Source: Candidatus Ventricola intestinavium
GTDB lineage: Bacteria > Bacillota > Clostridia > Christensenellales > Aristaeellaceae
Assembly: GCA_018715105.1 (NCBI GenBank)
Contig: DVMG01000063.1
Location: 1 to 5,487, forward strand
Direction: 5' to 3'
Length of the DNA: 5,487 nt
Positions 1 to 5,487 of the stretch are shown here, piece by piece. The notes beneath the pieces are model-generated. The model ran no database searches and was not told the origin of the DNA. It saw only the letters and a program-made list of their open reading frames with translations. Within the stretch, counting starts at the first letter, position 1. Every line of letters starts with the position of its first letter. The position numbers were made by a program, and so were the translations under genes.

Positions 1-823
1 TGATCGTCAGATCGGCGCCGAAATTGGTGTCAAACACGTAATCCACCCCCATCTGGTGGAGGATCGTGGCCAGCCGCTTTTCCGTGGCGACATCCGGCTT
101 GAGGCCAAACGGCTCCCCCCACGATGTGCGGACGGCGGGCGCCAGCTGCACCACGGTGACGGTTTCCGGATCATGCAGGGCGTCAATGACCTTGTCGATG
201 TCGTCCCGCTCGCTGAGCGCCGCCACAGGGCAGTGCGTGATGCACTGGCCGCAGATGGAGCAGCCCGAGTTCTCGATCTTGCGGCCCCCGGCCACCCCCA
301 CCGTCGTGCGGCCGCCGGTGTTGATGACATCCCAGATGTTGAGGGTCTGCACCTTGTCGCAGATCTGCACGCAGCGCATGCACTTGATGCACTTGGCGTT
401 GTCCCGGATGAGCGGAAAATGGGGGTTGAAAGCCGTGTGCTCAATTTCCCCCTCATAGGGATTGCTGTTGCAGCCCATATCGTTGGCCAGTTTTTGAAGC
501 GCGCAATTTCCGCTGCGCACGCACACCGCACAGCGGCAGTCGTGCTGGGAGAGGATCAGCTGCACATTTGTCTTCCTCGCCTGGCGCACCCGGGGCGAGC
601 TGGTGTGCACCACCATGCCCTCTTCCACGGTGTTGTTGCAGGATGTGATCAGCCGTTCCCGGCCCTCCACTTCCACCAGGCAGACACGGCATGCCGCGAT
701 CTCGTTGATATCCTTGAGGTAGCACAGCCTGGGAATACGCACGCCGATGGAGGCCGCCGCCTCCATGATGGTCTTTCCCTCTTCCGCGCTCAGGTGAATG
801 CCGTCGATTGTCAGGTTTACCAT
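1..823 (-). CDS. hydA: [FeFe] hydrogenase catalytic subunit, N-terminal half (partial, runs off left edge)
   Basis: This is the N-terminal 274 residues of an iron-only hydrogenase, which interconverts H2 with protons and electrons in the cytoplasm. Visible in order: a plant-type [2Fe-2S] domain (C34, C45, C48, C62), a NuoG-like His-Cys [4Fe-4S] site (H94, C98, C101, C107), and two ferredoxin-type [4Fe-4S] sites (C145/C148/C151/C155 and C188/C191/C194/C198). Next comes the beginning of the H-cluster domain, with APAVR near 229 and FDTNFGADLTI at 264-274; the latter closely resembles the clostridial enzyme CpI. The cysteine motifs that hold the H-cluster would lie beyond the window, so activity cannot be confirmed. 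Family members with this architecture have about 570-590 residues, so roughly half is present. The ATG start has an AAAGGAGG site 12 nt upstream and overlaps the previous gene by 7 bp, implying coupled translation. The GltD-like partner suggests a group A2 enzyme; a group A3 (NADH-linked) enzyme is the main alternative. Confidence 0.92.
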   Translation of the reverse strand, partial: MVNLTIDGIHLSAEEGKTIMEAAASIGVRIPRLCYLKDINEIAACRVCLVEVEGRERLITSCNNTVEEGMVVHTSSPRVRQARKTNVQLILSQHDCRCAVCVRSGNCALQKLANDMGCNSNPYEGEIEHTAFNPHFPLIRDNAKCIKCMRCVQICDKVQTLNIWDVINTGGRTTVGVAGGRKIENSGCSICGQCITHCPVAALSERDDIDKVIDALHDPETVTVVQLAPAVRTSWGEPFGLKPDVATEKRLATILHQMGVDYVFDTNFGADLTI

Positions 824-2652
824 ATCGCTGCCCTGCCTCCTTTAAAGATGCCGTAACCGTAGTGATCGCAGCGCAGGCAGCGGGAGCATTCCTGCGCGGC
901 TTCCTCATCCGTCATGCCGCACTCGATGTGCTCAAAGTTCCTTCTGCGCTCTGCGGGCGGCTCTTCGGTCATGTTGACGCGGCCGCAGGGATGCTTATCC
1001 TCATAGTTGGGCGCGGGGATATCCACATCCACGGAGATGAGATGATAAAAGCCCAGGTAATTGTCGATGTTGGCGGCGGCCACCTTGCCCGCCGCAATCG
1101 CCCGAATGACGGTGGCCGGGCCCGTCACGCAGTCGCCGCCGGCAAACACCCCCGGCAGGTCGGAAACCATGCCGTCGGGCAGGGCGGCCAGATTGCCGCG
1201 CTTGACGGACATGCCCGATTCCTCAAAGTGGCGCGTCTCAATGCCCTGGCCAATGGCCACGATGATGACATCCGCCTCGATGCGCACCTCTTTTTTCTTG
1301 GCCGGCGAAACCTTTGCGCGGCCCCATGCGTCGATTTTGCCGATAATCTGCGGCTGTGCCCACAGGGCGGCCGCCCGGCCTTCTTCATCCGCCTCAATGC
1401 GCAGCGGGGCATGCAGTTCGAGCAGCTCGCATCCCTCTTCCAGCGCGCCGTCCACCTCTTCGGGCAGGGCGGTCATATCCACCTTGCGGCGGCGGTAGAC
1501 GATCTTGGCCTCGCTCGCCCCCAAACGCAGCGCCGAACGCACACAGTCCATGGCCACGTTTCCGCCTCCGATGACCACCACGCGCTTTCCGGTGAAATCC
1601 GGCGGATTATCGTTGCCGATGGAGCCGAGCAGGTCAACGGCTGCATAGACATTCTTGCTTTCTTCTCCCTCAATGCCGACCTTTTTGTCCGTCTGGGCGC
1701 CAATCGAGACATACACCGCGTCATATTCCCTGCGCAGCTGATCGATGGTGATCTCTTCGCCGATCTTGGTGTTATAGCGCACCTCCACGCCGGTGGAAAG
1801 AATGCAGTCAATGTCCTCCTGAAGCCGCTCACGCGGAAAGCGGTAATTGGGGATGCCGTAACGCAGCATGCCGCCCAGCTTGGGGCGCATCTCAAACACG
1901 GTGCAGCTGTGCCCCATCAGCTGCAGGTAATACGCCGCGCTCAGGCCACTGGGGCCGCCGCCCACAATCGCCACGCGCTTGCCCGTGGAGGGGCCGCACA
2001 CAGGCGCGGGCACCACGCCCGCATGGTCCACCGCATAGCGCTTGAGACCGCGGATGTTGACGGATGAATCGAGCATGTTGCGGCGGCAGCGCGCCTCGCA
2101 CGGGTGTTCGCAGATGAGCGCACAGGCCGTGGGGAACGGATTATCCTTGCGGATCAGGCGCACCGCGTCTGCGCAGCGCCCGTCGCGGATGAGCGCGATG
2201 TAGCCGGGGATATCCACCCCGGCCGGACACAGGGCCACGCAGGGCACCGGCTGGTTGATATGATAGGTGCAGTTTCCCGTCGTGATATGGGCGATGTATT
2301 CATCGCGAAAACCCTTCAGGCCGTTGAGTACCATGCGCGCCGCTTCCGTGCCGATCGCGCAGTCTGCCGAGAGCTCGATATCCGTTGCCAGCCGCTGGAT
2401 ATCGTGGAGCGTGTCCATCGTGGCCTTGCCGTTGAGCACATCCTGCAGATAGATAGCCAGCTGCCCCAGGCCGATGCGGCAGGGCACGCATTTGCCGCAC
2501 GTCTGCGCGTGGCAAAGCCGCAGAAAGTTCAGCGCAAGATCCACCGGGCAGATGCCGGGCGGGCTTGCGACAATGCGCCTTTCCAGATCCTTATAGAGCC
2601 GCTCGACCGTCTGAACCGCCTCATTTTCGATCGCGATTTTCAGCCTGCTCAT
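817..2652 (-). CDS. NuoF [4Fe-4S] domain fused to GltD/NfnB-like FAD-NAD(P) oxidoreductase, hydrogenase partner subunit
   Basis: A 611-residue iron-sulfur flavoprotein, probably the electron-transfer partner of the hydrogenase. Residues ~30-115 match the C-terminal [4Fe-4S] domain of NuoF (C52, C55, C58 and, 40 residues on, C98), but the FMN/NADH fold of NuoF is absent. Residues ~125-210 form a GltD-type iron-sulfur region (C138, CPAGVDIPGYI, and C177, C181, C185, C189). An FAD-binding GGGPSG follows at 231-236, and a nucleotide-binding GGGNVA at 362-367 with an RRR at 387-389 that could contact NADPH phosphate. A second FAD contact, AGGDCVTGPATVIRAIAAGK, lies around 504-523. The tail ends in CSRCLRC (589-595). 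GltD transfers NADPH electrons in glutamate synthase and NfnB bifurcates electrons at its FAD, so either chemistry is possible here. The ATG start has GGGAGG 6 nt upstream. No glutamate synthase large subunit (GltB) is present in the window, so a true glutamate synthase role is unlikely. NADPH preference is inferred only. Confidence 0.9.
   Translation of the reverse strand: MSRLKIAIENEAVQTVERLYKDLERRIVASPPGICPVDLALNFLRLCHAQTCGKCVPCRIGLGQLAIYLQDVLNGKATMDTLHDIQRLATDIELSADCAIGTEAARMVLNGLKGFRDEYIAHITTGNCTYHINQPVPCVALCPAGVDIPGYIALIRDGRCADAVRLIRKDNPFPTACALICEHPCEARCRRNMLDSSVNIRGLKRYAVDHAGVVPAPVCGPSTGKRVAIVGGGPSGLSAAYYLQLMGHSCTVFEMRPKLGGMLRYGIPNYRFPRERLQEDIDCILSTGVEVRYNTKIGEEITIDQLRREYDAVYVSIGAQTDKKVGIEGEESKNVYAAVDLLGSIGNDNPPDFTGKRVVVIGGGNVAMDCVRSALRLGASEAKIVYRRRKVDMTALPEEVDGALEEGCELLELHAPLRIEADEEGRAAALWAQPQIIGKIDAWGRAKVSPAKKKEVRIEADVIIVAIGQGIETRHFEESGMSVKRGNLAALPDGMVSDLPGVFAGGDCVTGPATVIRAIAAGKVAAANIDNYLGFYHLISVDVDIPAPNYEDKHPCGRVNMTEEPPAERRRNFEHIECGMTDEEAAQECSRCLRCDHYGYGIFKGGRAAIW
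836..843 (-). promoter_or_regulatory. Shine-Dalgarno site of the hydrogenase gene, inside the upstream gene
   Basis: AAAGGAGG on the minus strand lies 12 nt before the ATG at 823-821. It is embedded in the last codons of the flavoprotein gene (residues FKGG near 603-606). It fixes the hydrogenase start, which would otherwise be easy to miss because the reading frame has no stop at the window edge. Confidence 0.8.
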
Positions 2653-2656
2653 ACCA

Positions 2657-2664
2657 TTCCTCCC
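2657..2664 (-). promoter_or_regulatory. Shine-Dalgarno site of the flavoprotein gene
   Basis: GGGAGGAA on the minus strand places a GGGAGG core 6 nt before the ATG at 2652-2650. This near-ideal spacing supports MSRL as the true N-terminus. Confidence 0.75.
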
Positions 2665-2714
2665 GTGGTTTTCGTTTTCGAATCTATAAAGCTATATGCA
2701 TGCAACTATCAGCT

Positions 2715-2744
2715 ATCATACCCCCAAATCGTTAAATTAGTCAA
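2715..2744 (-). promoter_or_regulatory. Predicted sigma-A-type promoter of the hydrogenase operon
   Basis: On the minus strand, TTGACT (2744-2739) and TATGAT (2720-2715) are separated by 18 bp; each differs from consensus at one position. Transcription would start near 2708, giving a leader of about 55 nt before the flavoprotein ATG. The site lies in a distinctly AT-rich gap between GC-rich genes, as expected for a promoter region. The spacer ends in a run of five G. No terminator separates this promoter from the hydrogenase gene, so one transcript should cover both. Confidence 0.65.
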
Positions 2745-2852
2745 TACAAACAACTTATTTTTTCTAAAAAACACGTAAATTCTGCCCTTTTTTACAAAGA
2801 ATTGAGAAAAAAATATCATTTCTTCCTGTTCTTTCCAGCAAATCGCTCTGTC

Positions 2853-3554
2853 TTATGCCTCTATGCCGGGCGTAAAACCGCTTGCCTCTATGCGCTTTCG
2901 GATCTCATTCATCTCCAGATCCGTGCGGCAGGCCGTATCGGCGCATTCGCGCAGCGCATTTGCAATCTCGCACGCTGTCTTTTCCGGGATATCCTTTTTG
3001 TAGCGCAGTTTGTGCTCCAGGCTCGCCCAGAAATCCATGGCAATCGTGCGCAGCTGCACCTCCACACGAACATAGCGCTTCTCGTTGGAAAGAAAAATCG
3101 GCACCTCGACAATCATGTGCAGGCTGCGGTAGCCGCTCTCCTTGGGATGCTTGATATAATCCTTTGTTCTGAGCACATACAGATCATCCTGGACGGCCAA
3201 CATATCCGCCAGCTTGTAAATATCATCCACAAACGAGCAGATCACGCGCACACCCGCCACATCGCTGAGCTCCCGCTCAATATTCGCCACGGTGAGGGGC
3301 ACGCCGATCCTCCGCATCTTCTCATAGATGCTGGCTGGCCGCTTGAGCCTGGTTTTGATGGTCTCGATCGGGTTGCGGTCAAACTTGGAAGAAAACTCAA
3401 TGTTGAGCACCTTGAACTTGGTTTCTATTTCGAGCATCGCGCTGGAAAAGCGGCTCATCATCTCCATGTATTCTTTTCCCTGGCCCTGCAATTCCCCCAG
3501 GATCGCCTTTGCTGTCAATCCGGGGGCGTACCTGATCTCATTATTATCCTCCAT
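2853..3554 (-). CDS. relQ: Small alarmone synthetase, RelQ/YjbM family GTP pyrophosphokinase
   Basis: A 233-residue cytoplasmic protein with only the RelA/SpoT synthetase domain. Its family moves pyrophosphate from ATP to GTP or GDP, making the stringent-response alarmone (p)ppGpp. Recognisable blocks are TRLKRPASIYEKM (68-80), SDVAGVRVICSFVDDIY (97-113, with D98 as probable metal ligand), HPKESGYRSLH (136-146) and VEVQLRTIAMDFWASLEH (164-181, with E165 as probable catalytic base). The C-terminal helical segment resembles that of Bacillus YjbM, which assembles as a tetramer. There is no hydrolase, TGS or ACT domain, so this is not full-length Rel. The protein is about 20 residues longer than typical, mostly at the N-terminus. 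The start was set at 3554 because GAGGAG lies 9 nt upstream; an in-frame upstream ATG at 3674 sits in a hairpin, lacks a ribosome site and adds a non-conserved Arg/Lys-rich stretch. It has its own predicted promoter. Confidence 0.9.
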   Translation of the reverse strand: MEDNNEIRYAPGLTAKAILGELQGQGKEYMEMMSRFSSAMLEIETKFKVLNIEFSSKFDRNPIETIKTRLKRPASIYEKMRRIGVPLTVANIERELSDVAGVRVICSFVDDIYKLADMLAVQDDLYVLRTKDYIKHPKESGYRSLHMIVEVPIFLSNEKRYVRVEVQLRTIAMDFWASLEHKLRYKKDIPEKTACEIANALRECADTACRTDLEMNEIRKRIEASGFTPGIEA

Positions 3555-3563
3555 GTGATTACT

Positions 3564-3569
3564 CTCCTC
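3564..3569 (-). promoter_or_regulatory. Shine-Dalgarno site deciding the RelQ start
   Basis: GAGGAG on the minus strand lies 9 nt before the ATG at 3554-3552. It favours this start over the in-frame ATG 120 nt further upstream. Confidence 0.7.
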
Positions 3570-3621
3570 GTCGTTCCCGCCGGGCGCGCGATGCGCCGGG
3601 CAGGCTTTTCTTTTGCCTTTG

Positions 3622-3650
3622 ATTGTATCCGATCCGCGGACGAAATGCAA
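3622..3650 (-). promoter_or_regulatory. Predicted promoter of the alarmone synthetase gene
   Basis: On the minus strand, TTGCAT (3650-3645) is followed after exactly 17 bp by TACAAT (3627-3622). The -10 box matches consensus at five of six positions, while the -35 box is weak beyond its TTG. Transcription would begin near 3615, about 60 nt before the ATG. The -35 box abuts the foot of the hairpin at 3649-3702. Confidence 0.5.
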
Positions 3651-3702
3651 TCGCTCCGCCCTGACCCACCGCATAAGGCGGCCCGCGCAGGGCGAAGCGA
3701 TC
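3649..3702 (-). other. Long stem-loop between the alkylation-repair and alarmone synthetase genes
   Basis: The arms 3688-3701 and 3650-3663 pair over 14 consecutive positions in minus-strand RNA, including one G-U pair; a second G-U can extend the foot to 3702/3649. The 24-nt loop contains a further 4-bp hairpin (3678-3681 with 3669-3672). In plus-strand RNA the same G-U positions become C-A mismatches, which argues for function in the minus-strand transcript. It starts 25 nt after the stop of the repair gene and could end that transcript. However, the sequence after it (TGCATTTCG) is not a good U-tract, so calling it an intrinsic terminator is unsafe. Confidence 0.6.
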
Positions 3703-3726
3703 TTCTTTCTTTGTAAGCGGGGCCTG

Positions 3727-4425
3727 TCATCCCCGGAGCGCGCGCAGCCTTGCCTTTTCTTCAGGGCCGGTACTGCGCAGTTCGATCATCTTCTGAAAGG
3801 CCGTTTTCCTGATAAACGGCGAAAATGCATGCTGCTGCATAAAGCTCAGCGTATACGCAGGATCTGCGCGGTAGGCCACGCTCAGCGCCCATGCCACGGC
3901 CACCTGCGCGCTCTTACCCGGCGCGCGCACGCGCAGAAGACGCAAAAGCGCCTGCTCCAGATGACCGGCATCCATGGCATGGTTCAGCAGCATCACAACG
4001 GCAAAACGGGCTTCATAGGTCTTTTCGGAGGAAAGATAGCGGTCAATCAGCGCGAGCAGGGCCTGCGGCTCCTCCCGCGCAGACCGGAACGCCGCGCAGA
4101 AGCTGTCGCATACCGACCAGTTGTCAATCTTTGGAAGAAAGTGCTCGATATACGGCCCTTTTTCTTCCAGAGAGGCCCGAGCCCGTGCCAGCGTCAAGCC
4201 CTGGAGCATGATTTCCTCAAAGCTGTCATCCCGTGCCGTGCTCAGGTAGGCGCGCCAGTCCTCCTCTGCGAGCTCCCGGGCCATGCGCTGCAGGATGGGC
4301 AGACGCACGCCCAGCACGCCGTGCACCCCCGGAAGCAGGCTGCAGGCAAACGCGCGGTATTGCTCTTCCGCCTGCATGTGCAGGCGCTGCGCAATGCGCT
4401 CGTGAATTTCCTTCCTTTCCTTCAT
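3727..4425 (-). CDS. AlkD-like DNA alkylation repair protein (HEAT-like repeats)
   Basis: A 232-residue all-helical protein of the DNA alkylation repair family (AlkD-like). Characterised members remove bulky or positively charged alkylated bases such as N3- and N7-alkylpurines from DNA, using a curved stack of HEAT-like repeats. Family signatures include GVLGVRLPILQRMAREL (36-52), KIDNWSVCDSF (99-109), EARFAVVMLLNHAMD (138-152), AVAWALSV (176-183) and FIRKTAFQKMIE (204-215). W103 and D107 have the same W-x3-D spacing as the catalytic-site pair of Bacillus cereus AlkD, and R140 may be the arginine of that site; these assignments are by motif only. The length is normal for the short subfamily. 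The start at 4425 is the least certain point: a GGAAGG site lies 14 nt upstream, which is long, and the frame stays open to a GTG at 4533 with no ribosome site. The segment around 171-175 departs from the usual YYV-type sequence. It follows the M16 peptidase gene by 148 bp. Confidence 0.85.
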   Translation of the reverse strand: MKERKEIHERIAQRLHMQAEEQYRAFACSLLPGVHGVLGVRLPILQRMARELAEEDWRAYLSTARDDSFEEIMLQGLTLARARASLEEKGPYIEHFLPKIDNWSVCDSFCAAFRSAREEPQALLALIDRYLSSEKTYEARFAVVMLLNHAMDAGHLEQALLRLLRVRAPGKSAQVAVAWALSVAYRADPAYTLSFMQQHAFSPFIRKTAFQKMIELRSTGPEEKARLRALRG

Positions 4426-4448
4426 GGATGAATGGATTTCCTTCCTTT
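4406..4448. repeat. 13-bp direct repeat flanking the start codon of the alkylation-repair gene
   Basis: ATTTCCTTCCTTT (plus strand) occurs at 4406-4418 and again, identically, at 4436-4448, offset by 30 bp. The start codon (4423-4425) lies between the copies. The upstream copy carries the likely ribosome site GGAAGG, and the downstream copy encodes the residues RKEIH. Confidence 0.8.
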
Positions 4449-4473
4449 GAAACAGCCTTCTGAAACAGCCTTC
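4448..4473. repeat. Perfect tandem duplication of a 13-bp unit
   Basis: TGAAACAGCCTTC (plus strand) is repeated twice without a gap, at 4448-4460 and 4461-4473. It lies in the spacer between the M16 peptidase and alkylation-repair genes, next to the other direct repeat. It looks like a slippage duplication; no regulatory role is evident. Confidence 0.85.
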
Positions 4474-4573
4474 CCGGCCTTCTGTCCTGTGCCGCAGCCG
4501 GATCGATCTTCCAGCCGTTCCTCCTGTGTCCACGCTTTGGCAGCGCCGTTAAAGTGAAATGCCCGGGGCCTGC

Positions 4574-5487
4574 TCAGCGCGCATCGCCCAGGAGCCTGAG
4601 CTCCTCCACGTTTCGCCCCACCGCTGAAGCCGCGAAAGGCTTTGTGAATGTCCTGCGGGCGACGCGCTCCACATCCTCCTTGGTGACAGCCTCAATTCTG
4701 CCCACAACCTCCTGCGGATCGATTGCGATGCCGCGAAGCAGCTTGCTGCGGCCAATGGAAGACATGCGCGATGAGCTGCTCTCCAGCCCCAGCACATAGG
4801 ATACCTTGAGCTGATCCTTTGCCATGGCGAATTCCTCCTCCGTCACCCCGCCGCGCATCAGCTCCCCGATCTCTCTGTGAATCTCATCGGCCACCTTCTG
4901 CGCCGTTTCCGGCGATGTGCCGGCGTAAATGCTGAGCGTGCCGCAATTGGTATACGTGGAGGGAAAACTGTAGACCGAATAAGCCGCGCCCATCTCTTCC
5001 CGGATGCGCTGAAACAGCCGGGAGGACATTCCCCCGCCCAGCAGATTGTTCATCACACTCATCGGATACAGATCCACGTCATCCTGCGCGACGCCGGGAT
5101 AGGCCAGGCACATGTGCACCTGCTCGATCTCCTTGCGGCGGGTGAGCAGCCGGGGCGCGCATTCCTGAGGAGGTTCGGGCGTTTGGGTGCTGCCCTGTGC
5201 CTGCCACGAGCCCAGATAACGCTCCGCCATGGCGCGGAACGCATCCAGATCAAACTGGCCCGCAATGGCCAGCACGGTGTTATCCGGACGGTAGTGTTTC
5301 TTTCTGAATTCGATCAGCGCCTGTCTTGTGACGGACGCAATCTGATCATGCGTGCCCAGAATCGGCCTGGAAAGCGGATGATCGCCAAAGTAAGCCTCGG
5401 AAAGCAGATCATACACCAGATCCTCCGGCGTGTCCTCGCACATGGCGATTTCCTCCAGGATCACACCGCGTTCCTTTTCAAATTCCT
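4574..5487 (-). CDS. M16 family (pitrilysin/insulinase-like) zinc peptidase, C-terminal ~303 residues (partial, 5' end off right edge)
   Basis: The last 303 residues of a zinc metallopeptidase of the M16 family, similar to the short single-chain bacterial members such as Bacillus YmxG/MlpA (about 410 residues). The frame is open to the window edge and begins EFEKERGVILEEI, the segment that carries the distal zinc-binding glutamate of the family. The HxxEH zinc motif should lie upstream, outside the window, so catalytic competence cannot be judged. Other conserved parts are DHPLSRPILGT, the FRKKHYRPDNTVLAIAG strand-helix, and the C-terminal-domain hallmark LLGGGMSSRLFQRIREEMG followed by AYSVYSF and SIYAGTSPE. 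No signal peptide can be assessed. A GTG at 5464 is internal to the conserved sequence, not a start. The protein ends at a TGA at 4576-4574, 148 bp before the alkylation-repair start, with no clear terminator in between, so read-through into the repair gene is possible. Confidence 0.93.
   Translation of the reverse strand, partial: EFEKERGVILEEIAMCEDTPEDLVYDLLSEAYFGDHPLSRPILGTHDQIASVTRQALIEFRKKHYRPDNTVLAIAGQFDLDAFRAMAERYLGSWQAQGSTQTPEPPQECAPRLLTRRKEIEQVHMCLAYPGVAQDDVDLYPMSVMNNLLGGGMSSRLFQRIREEMGAAYSVYSFPSTYTNCGTLSIYAGTSPETAQKVADEIHREIGELMRGGVTEEEFAMAKDQLKVSYVLGLESSSSRMSSIGRSKLLRGIAIDPQEVVGRIEAVTKEDVERVARRTFTKPFAASAVGRNVEELRLLGDAR

Noticed and set aside
817..2652. Annotation as glutamate synthase small subunit GltD
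   Set aside because: The fused NuoF iron-sulfur domain, the coupled hydrogenase gene and the absence of a GltB gene in the window point to a hydrogenase subunit instead.
2728..2745. Rex (NADH-sensing repressor) operator overlapping the hydrogenase -35 box
   Set aside because: One half, TTAACGA, resembles the TTAACAA half-site, but the other half matches only about three of seven positions, so the palindrome is not convincing.
56..2778. Long plus-strand open frames (56-856, 808-2067, 2104-2778)
   Set aside because: They lie antisense to the hydrogenase and flavoprotein genes, show no recognisable family motif, and are expected in GC-rich DNA opposite real genes.
2807..2824. Possible terminator after the alarmone synthetase gene
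   Set aside because: The only hairpin there is a 7-bp stem of A-U and G-U pairs before a run of seven T; without any GC pair it is unlikely to terminate transcription on its own.
3555..3674. N-terminal extension of the alarmone synthetase to an ATG at 3674
   Set aside because: The ATG lies in the loop of the hairpin, upstream of the predicted transcription start, has no ribosome site and adds non-conserved sequence. The 3554 start has GAGGAG at good distance.
4426..4533. N-terminal extension of the alkylation-repair protein to a GTG at 4533
   Set aside because: No ribosome site precedes the GTG, and the added residues are Arg-rich, non-family sequence built partly from short DNA repeats.

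Overview
All five protein-coding genes lie on the minus strand, so the window reads right to left. The GC-rich coding sequence, the strong AGGAGG-type ribosome binding sites, the RelQ-type alarmone synthetase, and the [FeFe] hydrogenase paired with a GltD-like flavoprotein point to an anaerobic, fermentative Firmicute. A GC-rich member of the Clostridia is the best guess. This is inference from gene families; there is no rRNA or other marker to place it more precisely.

In transcription order: (1) at the right edge, the C-terminal ~303 residues of an M16 (pitrilysin/insulinase) zinc peptidase, with its start and HxxEH motif outside the window; (2) an AlkD-like DNA alkylation repair HEAT-repeat protein, preceded by a 148-bp spacer with short direct repeats; (3) a small alarmone synthetase (RelQ/YjbM type), separated from gene 2 by 172 bp that hold a long RNA-type hairpin and a probable promoter; (4) after a 200-bp AT-rich gap with a good sigma-A-type promoter, a 611-residue flavoprotein that joins the [4Fe-4S] domain of NuoF to a complete GltD/NfnB-like module; (5) overlapping it by 7 bp, the N-terminal 274 residues of an [FeFe] hydrogenase, which runs off the left edge before its H-cluster domain.

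Genes 4 and 5 form one translationally coupled operon and very probably one enzyme complex. The hydrogenase supplies the H2-active site and a relay of iron-sulfur clusters, and the flavoprotein supplies FAD and a pyridine-nucleotide site. This layout matches the class called glutamate synthase-linked (group A2) [FeFe] hydrogenases, whose physiological reaction is poorly established. It is the most interesting system here. The other three genes are ordinary housekeeping or stress genes with no evident functional link to the hydrogenase.

No tRNA, rRNA, CRISPR array, insertion sequence or prophage gene was seen, and no gap between genes exceeds about 200 bp.
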